NCBI GenBank assembly: GCA_048268005.1
Contig: JBLWWJ010000004.1
Span: 62,001-126,000, forward strand
Direction: 5' to 3'
DNA length: 64,000 bases
DNA from: Ancylomarina sp048268005
GTDB lineage: Bacteria > Bacteroidota > Bacteroidia > Bacteroidales > Marinifilaceae
Below the pieces are notes generated by a model. That model was not told the origin of the DNA and made no database searches. It worked only from the letters and a program-made list of their open reading frames with translations. A program made the translations under genes and the position numbers. Positions 42,328 to 50,527 of this stretch are shown here, piece after piece (positions within the stretch are counted from its first letter, which is position 1; every line of letters starts with the position of its first letter).

Positions 42328-43422
42328 TTGAAAGTAAAAGATATAGTAGCTGCGATAGAAGAAATAGCACCCTTATCTTATCAGGAATCCTATGACAATG
42401 CCGGTTTAATTGTTGGAGGATATGATTGGGAATTAACTGGGGCATTAATTTGTCTTGATGTTGTGGAGGAAGTGGTAGAGGAAGCTATTGAAAAAGGATT
42501 AAACCTGATTATATCACATCATCCAATCGTTTTTAAAGGATTAAAACGATTTAATGGGAATAATTATGTGGAACGTACCGTGATGTTAGCGATCCAAAAT
42601 AATATTGCTATATATTCGGCTCATACCAATTTGGATTCCGTAAAAGGAGGTGTGAGTGATAAAATGTGTGATGTTTTAGGCCTGGTTAATAGAAAGGTTT
42701 TAGATCCTGTCAGCGAAGATTTGAAGAAATTGGTAACCTACGTGCCGTCTGAAAAAGCAGAAGAACTTCGTCAATCATTGTTTGAAGCTGGGGCTGGGCA
42801 AATAGGGAACTACGATTCCTGCAGTTTTAATACAAAAGGAGAGGGAACCTTTAAAGCCAATGAGGGGACTACGCCATATGTGGGTAAGCAAGGTGATTTG
42901 CACTACGAAACAGAAACTCGAATAGAAACAATTTTTCCTAAGCATCTGCAGGGAAAAGTGGTTAATGCGCTTTTTCAATCTCATCCTTACGAGGAAGTTG
43001 CCTATGATATTTATTCTTTAGACAATAAAAACCCACAAGTTGGTTTGGGAATGATAGGTGAATTAGAGACTGTTATGGATAGTTCCGAGTTTTTGAAAAA
43101 GCTTAAGGATTTATTCCGTTGTGGAGCAATAAGACATACATCTATTATAAAGGATAAAATTCGGAAAGTGGCGCTTTGCGGCGGTAGTGGAAGTTTCTTG
43201 TTGAGAAAAGCCATGGCATCAAAAGCCGATATTTATATCAGTGGCGATTTTAAATATCATGAGTTTTTCGATGCCGAGGGAAAGATCATCATCGCTGATA
43301 TCGGACATTATGAAAGTGAACAATTTACTAGAGAAATTTTTTATGAGATAGTTACAAAAAAATTCCCTAACTTTGCAGTTCGTATCTCAGAGATAAATTC
43401 GAATCCAATAAATTATTTGTAA
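42328..43422 (+). CDS. Nif3-like dinuclear metal centre protein
   Basis: 364 residues. The two halves of the Nif3/YbgI fold flank a ~100-residue insert (about 130-230). Metal ligands are seen in ISHHPIVFK, HTNLDSVKGG and DIGHYESE. Members are hexameric proteins often annotated as GTP cyclohydrolase I type 2, but their true role is uncertain. The start is TTG (MKVKDIVAAIEEIAPLSY), as no ATG or GTG fits. Four bases separate it from the CdsZ gene, a pairing that is common in Bacteroidota and other phyla. Confidence 0.93.
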   Translation: MKVKDIVAAIEEIAPLSYQESYDNAGLIVGGYDWELTGALICLDVVEEVVEEAIEKGLNLIISHHPIVFKGLKRFNGNNYVERTVMLAIQNNIAIYSAHTNLDSVKGGVSDKMCDVLGLVNRKVLDPVSEDLKKLVTYVPSEKAEELRQSLFEAGAGQIGNYDSCSFNTKGEGTFKANEGTTPYVGKQGDLHYETETRIETIFPKHLQGKVVNALFQSHPYEEVAYDIYSLDNKNPQVGLGMIGELETVMDSSEFLKKLKDLFRCGAIRHTSIIKDKIRKVALCGGSGSFLLRKAMASKADIYISGDFKYHEFFDAEGKIIIADIGHYESEQFTREIFYEIVTKKFPNFAVRISEINSNPINYL

Positions 43423-43426
43423 ACAT

Positions 43427-44266
43427 ATGACAACACAAAATCCAAAAGCTGCAGATTTAAAGGATATTTCAGTTGAAGAAAAATTGCGTGCACTGTACGA
43501 AATGCAAAGTATTGATGCTGAGGTTGACAGAATTAAGACGCTAAGAGGAGAACTTCCTTTAGAAGTTCAGGATTTGGAAGATGAAATTGTGGGGCTTGAC
43601 ACCAGGATTAGTAATCTTAACACTGAAGTGAGTGAGCTTGGTGATACTATCACTAAGAAGAAACAAGAGATTAAAGAAGCTGATTTGTTGATTAAAAAGT
43701 ACGAGGCTCAGCAGTCTAACGTTCGAAATAATCGTGAATTTGATTCTATCTCTAAAGAAATTGAATTTCAAAAGCTTGAAATTGAATTATGCGAGAAGCG
43801 TATCAAAGAATTCACAGCAGAGGTTTCTAATAAGAAAACTCAGATTGAAAAATCGGATGCTGTTTTAGCTGATAAAAAGATTGATCTTGAAGCTAAGAAA
43901 AGTGAATTGGATGCTATTGTTTCTGAAACTCAACTTGAAGAAGATAAGTTGAATGAGAAATCAGCTGAATACAAAACTAAGATTGAGGATCGTTTGATTA
44001 AAGCTTACACTCGTATTCGTGGTAATGCTCGTAATGGTCTTGCAGTTGTAACTGTTGAGCGTGATGCTTGTGGCGGTTGTTTCAACAAGATTCCACCTCA
44101 GCGCCAGATGGATATTCGTACACGTAAGAAAATTATCGTATGTGAATATTGCGGACGTGTTTTGGTTGACCGTTATATTGTAGACTACGATAACAGTCTT
44201 GAGAAAGCTGATATTGAAGCAGCAGCAGCTAAGCCAAAGAGAAGAACACGTAAGACTAAAGCGTAA
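43427..44266 (+). CDS. CdsZ-like coiled-coil zinc-ribbon protein
   Basis: 279 residues. Residues ~15-190 are one long coiled coil. A C4 zinc ribbon follows (ACGGCFNKIPPQ ... IIVCEYCGRVLVD), the zf-RING_7 pattern of CdsZ-type proteins. A basic Ala/Lys/Arg tail ends the protein (AAAAKPKRRTRKTKA). It is a likely nucleic-acid- or type-specific binding protein of unclear role. Start ATG follows the Nif3 stop by four bases, so they are one operon. Confidence 0.9.
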   Translation: MTTQNPKAADLKDISVEEKLRALYEMQSIDAEVDRIKTLRGELPLEVQDLEDEIVGLDTRISNLNTEVSELGDTITKKKQEIKEADLLIKKYEAQQSNVRNNREFDSISKEIEFQKLEIELCEKRIKEFTAEVSNKKTQIEKSDAVLADKKIDLEAKKSELDAIVSETQLEEDKLNEKSAEYKTKIEDRLIKAYTRIRGNARNGLAVVTVERDACGGCFNKIPPQRQMDIRTRKKIIVCEYCGRVLVDRYIVDYDNSLEKADIEAAAAKPKRRTRKTKA

Positions 44267-44285
44267 CTCTTACTATAGATACAAG

Positions 44286-44316
44286 AAAGGCCGTCGAAAT
44301 TCGACGGCCTTTTTTT
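44286..44316. terminator. Terminator after the Nif3/CdsZ operon
   Basis: A perfect 13-bp stem (AAAGGCCGTCGAA with TTCGACGGCCTTT) is followed by a T tract; it also faces the convergent CapA gene. Confidence 0.93.
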
Positions 44317-44354
44317 GTATACTTATGTTTTTAGCACTTATTTGTTTTAACGTT

Positions 44355-45470
44355 TTATTTGGCCGGTGTAATTAAACCAGTTTCACTGAAGTTCAATTTA
44401 GCTTCAGGAATATCACTTAGAGTTAATTCCTTCAATTTTATAGCAGCTTTATTTTGCTTGTCAATTCGTGTTCCAAGACCTTTAATTTGCTTACACGAAA
44501 TAACTTCTGCCTTTTTAAATTCACCTTTTTTATTCGTATATACTTTTAAGATAGGAGCTAAGCCATTAATGCCTGATACCTTCATACGACTATAAGTACA
44601 GAAATTACCCAAGCTGTATATGATAAAACGATCTTTGTATAAATCCACTGCTCTTAAAACATGTGGTCCATGACCTAAGATGACATCAGCACCAGCATCA
44701 ATCATTTTTCGAGCGAATTCATATACATTACCTCTGTCTTCACCTAAAAATATCTCCCGCTCTCTGGTTAAATGTTCATATTTCGATCCTTCAGCGCCTC
44801 CGTGAAATGAAACAACTGTTACATCACATCTATCGTTTAGAGATTTTACAATGCGTACGGCTTCATCCGTATCATTAATATCGCAGGTGCCTCTAATTGG
44901 CGCAAAGGCACAAAAACCAAATTTAACCCCATCTTTTTCAATTACTGTAGTAGGATACTCTAATAAGCCAACATGACTTAAGCCAGCCTTTTCGATCTGT
45001 TCTATGGTATTCAACCTACCGGGGACACCCAAATCACCAGAATGATTATTAGCCATACTCAGGACATCAAAACCTGCATCGACAATATGCTTAAAGAGAA
45101 AATCCGGACTTCTGAAAGCGTAGCAATTCGCCGTATCCTGACATCTTTTTGTAATGGGTAAGGAATCTGAGAAAGCACCTTCTAAATTGCCAAAACTGAT
45201 GCTTGCATTGCTAAGGTATGGATACAGCCCTTTCATTAAATTATCTCCATTTTGAGGAGGTAGATACTTGGGATGAGGAAAATTGGTTCCCAGCATGATA
45301 TCACCAACTCCAACAATACTGACAAGTTTTTCATCAACTTGCTCCTGAATCGTATCTGATGAAACGATTGTACTGTCTTGTAAAGGAATTGTATCAGTAT
45401 GCTCTTGTGCTACAAGTGCTGATTGACCTACAAAAAATAGGAATATGATCTGAATTATATAGTTCTTCAT
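44355..45470 (-). CDS. CapA-family protein (PGA synthesis-like metallophosphatase fold)
   Basis: 371 residues. A signal peptide (MKNYIIQIIFLFFVGQSALVAQ) leads to a CapA/PgsA-type domain: VGVGDIMLGTNFP, FGNLEGAFSD, DVLSMANNHSGDLG, VSFHGGAEG, LGHGPHVLRA and IYSLGNFCTY. In Bacillus CapA acts in poly-gamma-glutamate capsule export, but no capB or capC homologue is nearby and the family is broad, so the function here is open. Exported. Single gene, preceded by the terminator of the TPM gene. Confidence 0.92.
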   Translation of the reverse strand: MKNYIIQIIFLFFVGQSALVAQEHTDTIPLQDSTIVSSDTIQEQVDEKLVSIVGVGDIMLGTNFPHPKYLPPQNGDNLMKGLYPYLSNASISFGNLEGAFSDSLPITKRCQDTANCYAFRSPDFLFKHIVDAGFDVLSMANNHSGDLGVPGRLNTIEQIEKAGLSHVGLLEYPTTVIEKDGVKFGFCAFAPIRGTCDINDTDEAVRIVKSLNDRCDVTVVSFHGGAEGSKYEHLTREREIFLGEDRGNVYEFARKMIDAGADVILGHGPHVLRAVDLYKDRFIIYSLGNFCTYSRMKVSGINGLAPILKVYTNKKGEFKKAEVISCKQIKGLGTRIDKQNKAAIKLKELTLSDIPEAKLNFSETGLITPAK

Positions 45471-45489
45471 AGATCGAAAAATAGTAAAA

Positions 45490-45525
45490 AATAAGCATGT
45501 AAATATATCAATTTACATGCTTATT
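45490..45525 (-). terminator. Terminator of the lemA/TPM operon
   Basis: A perfect 15-bp stem (arms 45490-45504 and 45511-45525) is followed by TTTTT on the minus strand, 28 bases after the stop. Confidence 0.88.
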
Positions 45526-45553
45526 AATAAAATGCGATAAATAATTCGTTAAA

Positions 45554-46375
45554 CTACCAGGAGCCGCCAGCGCCACCGCCACCGAAACTTCCACCACCGA
45601 AACCTCCGAACCCACCAAAGCTGCTTCCACCGCCACCAAAGCCACCACTACCTGATGAAAAGTCGTTGAAAGAACTGCCATGTGAACGTGAGCCAGAACC
45701 CATCATACCCAATAGCATCCAAAAAGGAAGGCTGCTGCCTGTACTGCCCATGGTATGATGTCCACGAGAGCGGGAGCGACCAATGAATGAGAAGATAAGG
45801 ATAATGAAAAGAGGAATTAGAAAACCTAAGAAGCCACCGCCCCCAGAATGTTGTTTTGCATATTGTTGATGATTAAACTCGCCCTTAGCTAAGCCCATTA
45901 GTACAGTACTTGCCTGATTGATGCCTTCGTAAATACGACCTTGTTTGAAATAGGGAATCATCTCATTACTTACAATTTCTTTGGCTGTGGCATCAGGAAT
46001 AGCCCCTTCGAGTCCATAACCTGTTGCAATAAATACCTGTCCTCTACTGTCACGGGTTTTAGGTTTAAAAAGTATCACAATCCCATTGTCGAAGCCTTTT
46101 TTTCCAACTTGCCATTGTTCACCTATCTCATACGCAAAACTCGAAGCATCAGATCCATTTAGACTTTTAACCGTTACTAAAGTGATTTGGTTACCTGTGT
46201 TGGCATAAAAATCAAGTAATTTTCTTTCTAAGTTATTCGCCTCTGCTTTTGAAAGAACATTAGCAAAATCGTTAACCAATACTTGTTGTTTAGGTCGTGC
46301 AGGAATATCTTGTGCTTGAGAAAAACTAGAAACCGCTAGAGCTAGTATTAATAATAAATATTTAAAATATCTCAT
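45554..46375 (-). CDS. Secreted TPM-domain protein with Gly/Ser-rich tail
   Basis: 273 residues from the ATG at 46375 (MRYFKYLLLILALAVSSFSQAQ), a good signal peptide; the frame opens 13 codons earlier, overlapping the previous gene. A TPM (TLP18.3/Psb32) domain follows (LVNDFANVLSKAEANNLERKL, GYGLEGAIPDA, MIPYFKQGRIYEGINQ). Then a membrane helix (~184-200) and a C-terminal tail rich in Gly, Ser and Phe. It resembles E. coli YgcG. Probably anchored in the inner membrane with the TPM part outside. Last gene after lemA and the second TPM gene. Confidence 0.9.
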   Translation of the reverse strand: MRYFKYLLLILALAVSSFSQAQDIPARPKQQVLVNDFANVLSKAEANNLERKLLDFYANTGNQITLVTVKSLNGSDASSFAYEIGEQWQVGKKGFDNGIVILFKPKTRDSRGQVFIATGYGLEGAIPDATAKEIVSNEMIPYFKQGRIYEGINQASTVLMGLAKGEFNHQQYAKQHSGGGGFLGFLIPLFIILIFSFIGRSRSRGHHTMGSTGSSLPFWMLLGMMGSGSRSHGSSFNDFSSGSGGFGGGGSSFGGFGGFGGGSFGGGGAGGSW

Positions 46376-46385
46376 TGCTTTAATT

Positions 46386-46829
46386 TTAGTTATCTCCAAA
46401 TGAGATGTCATCACTTAACTCATTCACATCATCGGCTTGATAAGGGAAATGCGTTTTTAATTGCTGTCCAGCCATCTTAATTCCTTCTGCAAGCCCTGTT
46501 GCAAACTCACCTTGCTTAAAGTAGCCTAGAATTTCTTCTGTCGTATGATTCCAAAATGATTCTGGAACCTTAGCATTGATACCAGCATCGCCTAAAATTG
46601 CAAATTTATGATCGCGAATGGCTAGATAAAAAAGAACACCGTTTCTCAATTGGGTTTTGTGCATTTCCAATTTTGCAAAAAGGAAAGCGGCTCTGTCCAT
46701 AACATCATCGGGACACCTATTCTCGATATGAATACGAATTTCACCCGAAGTATTGGTTTCGGCTTCAACAATGGCTTGTTTTATTGCTGTTTGCTCTTCC
46801 TTACTAAAAAAATCAGCAGCTGATTTCAT
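46386..46829 (-). CDS. TPM-domain protein, short
   Basis: 147 residues, with no signal peptide that I can see. It holds one TPM domain: GEIRIHIENRCPDDVMDRA, LRNGVLFYLAIRDHKFAILGDAGI and EEILGYFKQGEFATGLAEGI. It sits 10 bases upstream of the secreted TPM gene and about 150 bases downstream of lemA; this three-gene order is widespread in Bacteroidota. TPM proteins act in photosystem repair in plants; their bacterial role is unclear. Confidence 0.9.
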   Translation of the reverse strand: MKSAADFFSKEEQTAIKQAIVEAETNTSGEIRIHIENRCPDDVMDRAAFLFAKLEMHKTQLRNGVLFYLAIRDHKFAILGDAGINAKVPESFWNHTTEEILGYFKQGEFATGLAEGIKMAGQQLKTHFPYQADDVNELSDDISFGDN

Positions 46830-46981
46830 CTGTTATAATTTTAAGTTTTGATCAGATGGAAGTCGCCATAGAATTTCTTATTGTAAAAAAATCCAATATG
46901 GCTCGTTTCATATTATTAATATAAGCGACAATTGAGATCCTAGCTCTCAACTCTCATGATATATGATCTAATGCTTTAGCT

Positions 46982-47572
46982 TTAGAATTTTACTTCAGGC
47001 GCTTTTGCAGAACCTTTAGCTGCTTCAAAATAAGCTTTCTTTTCGTAATCATAGAATCCCGCAAATATTGAATTAGGAAATTTCTGAATGTAGATATTGT
47101 ATTGCTTTGCAGTTTCGTTGAATTTCTTTCGCTCTACGGTAATACGATTTTCTGTACCCTCTAATTGAGCCTGTAAGTTCATGAAATTCTGGTTCGCTTT
47201 CAAATCTGGATATCTTTCAATACTTACCATTAATTTTGATAAGGCAGAACCTAGTCCATCCTGAGCAGTTTGAAATTGTTTCATGCTAGCCGCATTTAAA
47301 TTACCAGGAGTAATATTCACTGAGGTTGCTTTTGCACGAGCTTCAATCACACCTGTAAGGGTTTCTTTTTCATGTTCAGCATAGCCTTTTACCGTATTAA
47401 CCAGGTTAGGAATTAAATCGGCACGGCGTTGATATACATTTTCTACTTGTGCCCATTGCCCATTTACGTTCTCATCCATGGTAACCATATTGTTTTTAAA
47501 ACCGACTGATTTACTAATTCCCCAGATAGCAAGTACAGCTACAATAATTAGGATAATGACTGATTTCTTCAT
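46982..47572 (-). CDS. LemA family protein
   Basis: 196 residues. An N-terminal membrane helix (VIILIIVAVLAIWGI) is followed by the conserved LemA helical domain: WAQVENVYQRRADLIPNLVNTVKGYAEHEKETL, LKANQNFMNLQAQLEGTENRI and KQYNIYIQKFPNSIFAGFY. It faces the periplasm. Its biochemical role is unknown. First gene of a likely lemA-TPM-TPM operon. Confidence 0.95.
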   Translation of the reverse strand: MKKSVIILIIVAVLAIWGISKSVGFKNNMVTMDENVNGQWAQVENVYQRRADLIPNLVNTVKGYAEHEKETLTGVIEARAKATSVNITPGNLNAASMKQFQTAQDGLGSALSKLMVSIERYPDLKANQNFMNLQAQLEGTENRITVERKKFNETAKQYNIYIQKFPNSIFAGFYDYEKKAYFEAAKGSAKAPEVKF

Positions 47573-47905
47573 GTGTTTTGTATTTATAGTTTATTTATTC
47601 GAGTATTGATATCAGTTTATTAACTGAAATTAGAATATGAATCTACATTTTTTCTGTGATATAGACAGATATCTTTGTGTTATTCGGCAAAATGTGTGCC
47701 TATTGGGATAAGTGGACAAAAAGCGCAGGTGTAATGACAGGCTGGCAGAGTTGAATATTCAGTTTAGTTTATTATTTGCTTAATCCATTATAAACATTGG
47801 GGATAGGATAATTGCCTCAAAGTTGTAATTTTGAATCGATAATTATTCAAAATAGCGGAAATATAAAAGGGAGACTGATATCTCCCTTCCTTATAATCTT
47901 ATAAT
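47573..47905. other. Divergent intergenic region lemA / thioredoxin
   Basis: No gene seen. TAATTTTG at 47826-47833 matches the -7 element. A hairpin, AAGGGAGA-loop-TCTCCCTT (47867-47888), lies 17 bases before the thioredoxin-like ATG and would be in its leader. Confidence 0.45.
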
Positions 47906-48229
47906 ATGCGAATTCAATCTTTAAACGAAATTGAAGAACTAAAAGAACAAGAGGTTTCTTTCTGTATCTATTTCTCATCACCCAATTGTGGCGTTTGTCA
48001 TGTATTAAAGCCCAAAATAATGAGTTTTATGAAGGATAATTACCCAAAAATTCAAACTTATCATGTGGATACAGCCATCTATCCTGAAATAGCTGCTCAA
48101 CTCGGCTTTTATACCAACCCTAGTATCATTGTTTTCTTAAATGGACAAGAATTTCTAAGAAGATCTCGTTCCATTAGTGTACAAGAGCTAGATGAGAATT
48201 TGGCTCGTCCTTATAAAATAATGTTCTGA
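47906..48229 (+). CDS. Thioredoxin-family protein
   Basis: 107 residues, one thioredoxin fold. The redox motif is PNCGVC (Cys28, Cys31) and the cis-Pro is in FYTNPSIIVF. CGVC differs from the usual CGPC, which may shift its redox potential. No signal peptide, so cytoplasmic. Single gene, with a hairpin in its leader. Its partner is unknown. Confidence 0.9.
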   Translation: MRIQSLNEIEELKEQEVSFCIYFSSPNCGVCHVLKPKIMSFMKDNYPKIQTYHVDTAIYPEIAAQLGFYTNPSIIVFLNGQEFLRRSRSISVQELDENLARPYKIMF

Positions 48230-48237
48230 ATCTGTAT

Positions 48238-48597
48238 CTAATAAGTGCCCACATTTAACATGACAAGAGGGCAAGCTTGCTCTGTAATAATCCCATTCGC
48301 ACGGGCTTTAATCTCAAATTCAGGATTCTCAGTCCCGGGAGGAAACAAAATACGTTGTGGCTTTAAACTGATTAGGTAATCGTAGTAACCTTTTTGGTTT
48401 GTAGCTGAGAGATAAATTGCAACAGTGTGAATATCCGTATAATGAGGAAACCCAGTTTCAATATTTACGGTGTAAGCAGTGCCTTCCTTATTGCCAATTG
48501 CATAGGTTCTTATTTTATGCTCTTTTAAAAGCTTGATGCATTTGTTTGAATAGCGTTCAGTGTTTGTACTTGCGCCTATAACCAGTGTTGTTTTCAT
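48238..48597 (-). CDS. CoA-binding protein (YccU-like)
   Basis: 119 residues, a lone Rossmann CoA-binding domain: TLVIGASTNTERYSNKCIKLLKEH near the start and ILFPPGTENPEFEIKARANGI later. Such small proteins bind CoA but have no assigned enzyme role. It converges with the thioredoxin-like gene, whose stop is 8 bases away. Confidence 0.9.
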   Translation of the reverse strand: MKTTLVIGASTNTERYSNKCIKLLKEHKIRTYAIGNKEGTAYTVNIETGFPHYTDIHTVAIYLSATNQKGYYDYLISLKPQRILFPPGTENPEFEIKARANGIITEQACPLVMLNVGTY

Positions 48598-48699
48598 TTT
48601 AGGAAGCTTAATGGTTCATATTTTGTTTCCATATGAATATACAAAATATTTAGCATAAGTCGAAAAATGTGTTTGTGATTTATTTTAATATATCATCAA

Positions 48700-49179
48700 C
48701 TATCTTTTTTCAATGAGAACTGTTGCATAGGCTGAAACACCATCTTCTCTTCCTTCAAAGCCTAGTTTTTCTGTTGTTGTGGCTTTTATGGCTAAGTCTT
48801 CGGTGCCAATTCCCATCACATGGGCAAGTGTCTTTTGCATCTCCAGAATATGTGGATTGATTTTTGGTTTTTGTAAAGCAATTGTCGAATCGATATTGCC
48901 GACTGTATATCCTTTTTCAGCAATTATCTCAACTGTTTTCTTTAGTAGTATTTTACTGTCTATACCCTTTAGTTCGGATGCTGTGTCAGGGAAATGATAA
49001 CCTATGTCTCTCATGTTTGCAGCGCCTAACAAGGCATCGCAAATGGCATGAATTAAAACGTCACCATCTGAATGCCCAACACTTCCCTTATGATGATCTA
49101 ATTGTATACCACCTAACCAAAACTCTTCACCTTCTGCTAATTGGTGAACATCGTATCCAAATCCTACTCTAATTTTCAT
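48700..49179 (-). CDS. ispF: 2-C-methyl-D-erythritol 2,4-cyclodiphosphate synthase
   Basis: 159 residues, standard IspF length. Zinc/substrate residues are in VGFGYDVHQL (Asp9/His11-type motif) and GHSDGDVLIHAICDALLGA. Later GIGTEDLAIKATTTEKLGFEGREDG matches the family. It closes the cyclic diphosphate ring in the MEP isoprenoid route. It lies downstream of the porU-porV pair but after a terminator. Confidence 0.97.
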   Translation of the reverse strand: MKIRVGFGYDVHQLAEGEEFWLGGIQLDHHKGSVGHSDGDVLIHAICDALLGAANMRDIGYHFPDTASELKGIDSKILLKKTVEIIAEKGYTVGNIDSTIALQKPKINPHILEMQKTLAHVMGIGTEDLAIKATTTEKLGFEGREDGVSAYATVLIEKR

Positions 49180-49248
49180 GATCTATCATTTTATTTTCAT
49201 CACAATCCTCTTAGCTAATTACGCTGTTTAGAAATGTAATTGTAAAAA

Positions 49249-49275
49249 AAAATCCTCACTTGAAATGAGGATTTT
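49249..49275 (-). terminator. Terminator of porV
   Basis: AAAATCCTCA pairs with TGAGGATTTT and is followed by nine T residues on the minus strand, 21 bases past the stop. Confidence 0.9.
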
Positions 49276-49295
49276 AAAGTTATATATTTTTTAGC

Positions 49296-50468
49296 TTATC
49301 TTCGATTTGATTTTAAACCAAGATTCGCGGAAATTGAAACACGTAAAGTGTTTTGTAGTGGGTTGTTTTGACTTGATGGGATTAAATATGAAAAATCAAG
49401 ATCAAACATGCTCAGCTTAACGCCAACACCAGCCGTATAGAACTTACGATTTCCTTTATCCTCATTTTCGTGAAAATAACCAGTGCGGACTGCAAATTGA
49501 TTTTGATACCAATACTCTAAACCTAGACTCCATGTTATTTCTTTGAACTCTTCACTCATACCATTGGGAGCATCAGAAAATGAACTGAAAATACCAGACA
49601 TCACGCTTTTGTCATTTATGTTTGAAGATAGGTTATCATCATCATTATCATCAATTTTTCGTCCAGATGAACTTGGAACCAGTAACTTATTCATATCAAG
49701 AGAAACAGTGATTGAATTGTATTGGTCTATTTGATGTTTGTATGACGAACCAATTCTCAAATTTGTAGGAATAAATTCTTTCTCACTATCATCGGAGTAG
49801 CTTATTTTAGAACCAATATTAGATACATTCACCCCCCAAGACCATACAGATGGATGATGAGACGATCCATATTCCTTACGATGATATACGGATAAGTCTG
49901 CCGCAAAAGCACTGGCTGTTTTAGAAAGATTGTCGAAACCTCCTTGTGAAATATCTGAAAAGATATATCTGAAAGCGATAGCTCCTGAAAAATTGTCGCC
50001 TAAACGTCGTGAGTAAGCAACGTCAATAGATAGCTCGTAAGGACTTTTTTTAATAGGAATATCATCGGCTTGCTGTTGTAAAAAAATATCACCCAGAGAA
50101 AAATATCTAAAAGATGCAGCAATAGTTTGATACTTGTCTAAGCTGTAATAGCCCGAAAGATAGGATAAACTCATATCATCTGTAATCTCTCTTAACCAAG
50201 GTGTGTAGGATGCGCCAATACCCGCTTCGCTTTTTGTAAAGCTATATTTTGCTGCATTCCAAAACATCGAATTGTGATCAGGACTTGTAGCAACCCCAGT
50301 ATTTCCCATTGCACCAGCTCGAGAATCGGGTGTGATAGAAAGAAAAGGAACGGCAGTTGAAATATAATTGGCTCCAGTGACTGATGTGTTTTGAGCTGTA
50401 GCTTTGTTTAATAGAGTAAAAAGAGCAAGTACACAAAGTACTCTGGCAAAGATTTTTTGACTATTCAT
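49296..50468 (-). CDS. porV: Type IX secretion outer-membrane protein PorV (LptO)
   Basis: 390 residues from the ATG at 50468 (MNSQKIFARVLCVLALF), which begins the signal peptide; an 18-codon longer frame exists but lacks a good signal. The mature protein opens with ANYISTAVPFLSITPDSRAGAMGNTGVA, the PorV signature, and is a beta-barrel ending in RVSISANLGL. PorV carries cargo from the SprA translocon to the PorU/PorV attachment complex. It is downstream of porU by about 60 bases, same strand. Confidence 0.95.
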   Translation of the reverse strand: MNSQKIFARVLCVLALFTLLNKATAQNTSVTGANYISTAVPFLSITPDSRAGAMGNTGVATSPDHNSMFWNAAKYSFTKSEAGIGASYTPWLREITDDMSLSYLSGYYSLDKYQTIAASFRYFSLGDIFLQQQADDIPIKKSPYELSIDVAYSRRLGDNFSGAIAFRYIFSDISQGGFDNLSKTASAFAADLSVYHRKEYGSSHHPSVWSWGVNVSNIGSKISYSDDSEKEFIPTNLRIGSSYKHQIDQYNSITVSLDMNKLLVPSSSGRKIDDNDDDNLSSNINDKSVMSGIFSSFSDAPNGMSEEFKEITWSLGLEYWYQNQFAVRTGYFHENEDKGNRKFYTAGVGVKLSMFDLDFSYLIPSSQNNPLQNTLRVSISANLGLKSNRR

Positions 50469-50527
50469 AAAGTTAAAATTGATTCTATCTGCAAATATAT
50501 TATAATAACTTGAATTCCTCATTTTTA

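Noticed and set aside
44355..45470. A poly-gamma-glutamate capsule locus
   Set aside because: Only a CapA-like protein is present; no CapB or CapC homologue is next to it.
48864..49172. A 102-residue plus-strand frame
   Set aside because: Antisense to ispF, which is clearly the real gene.
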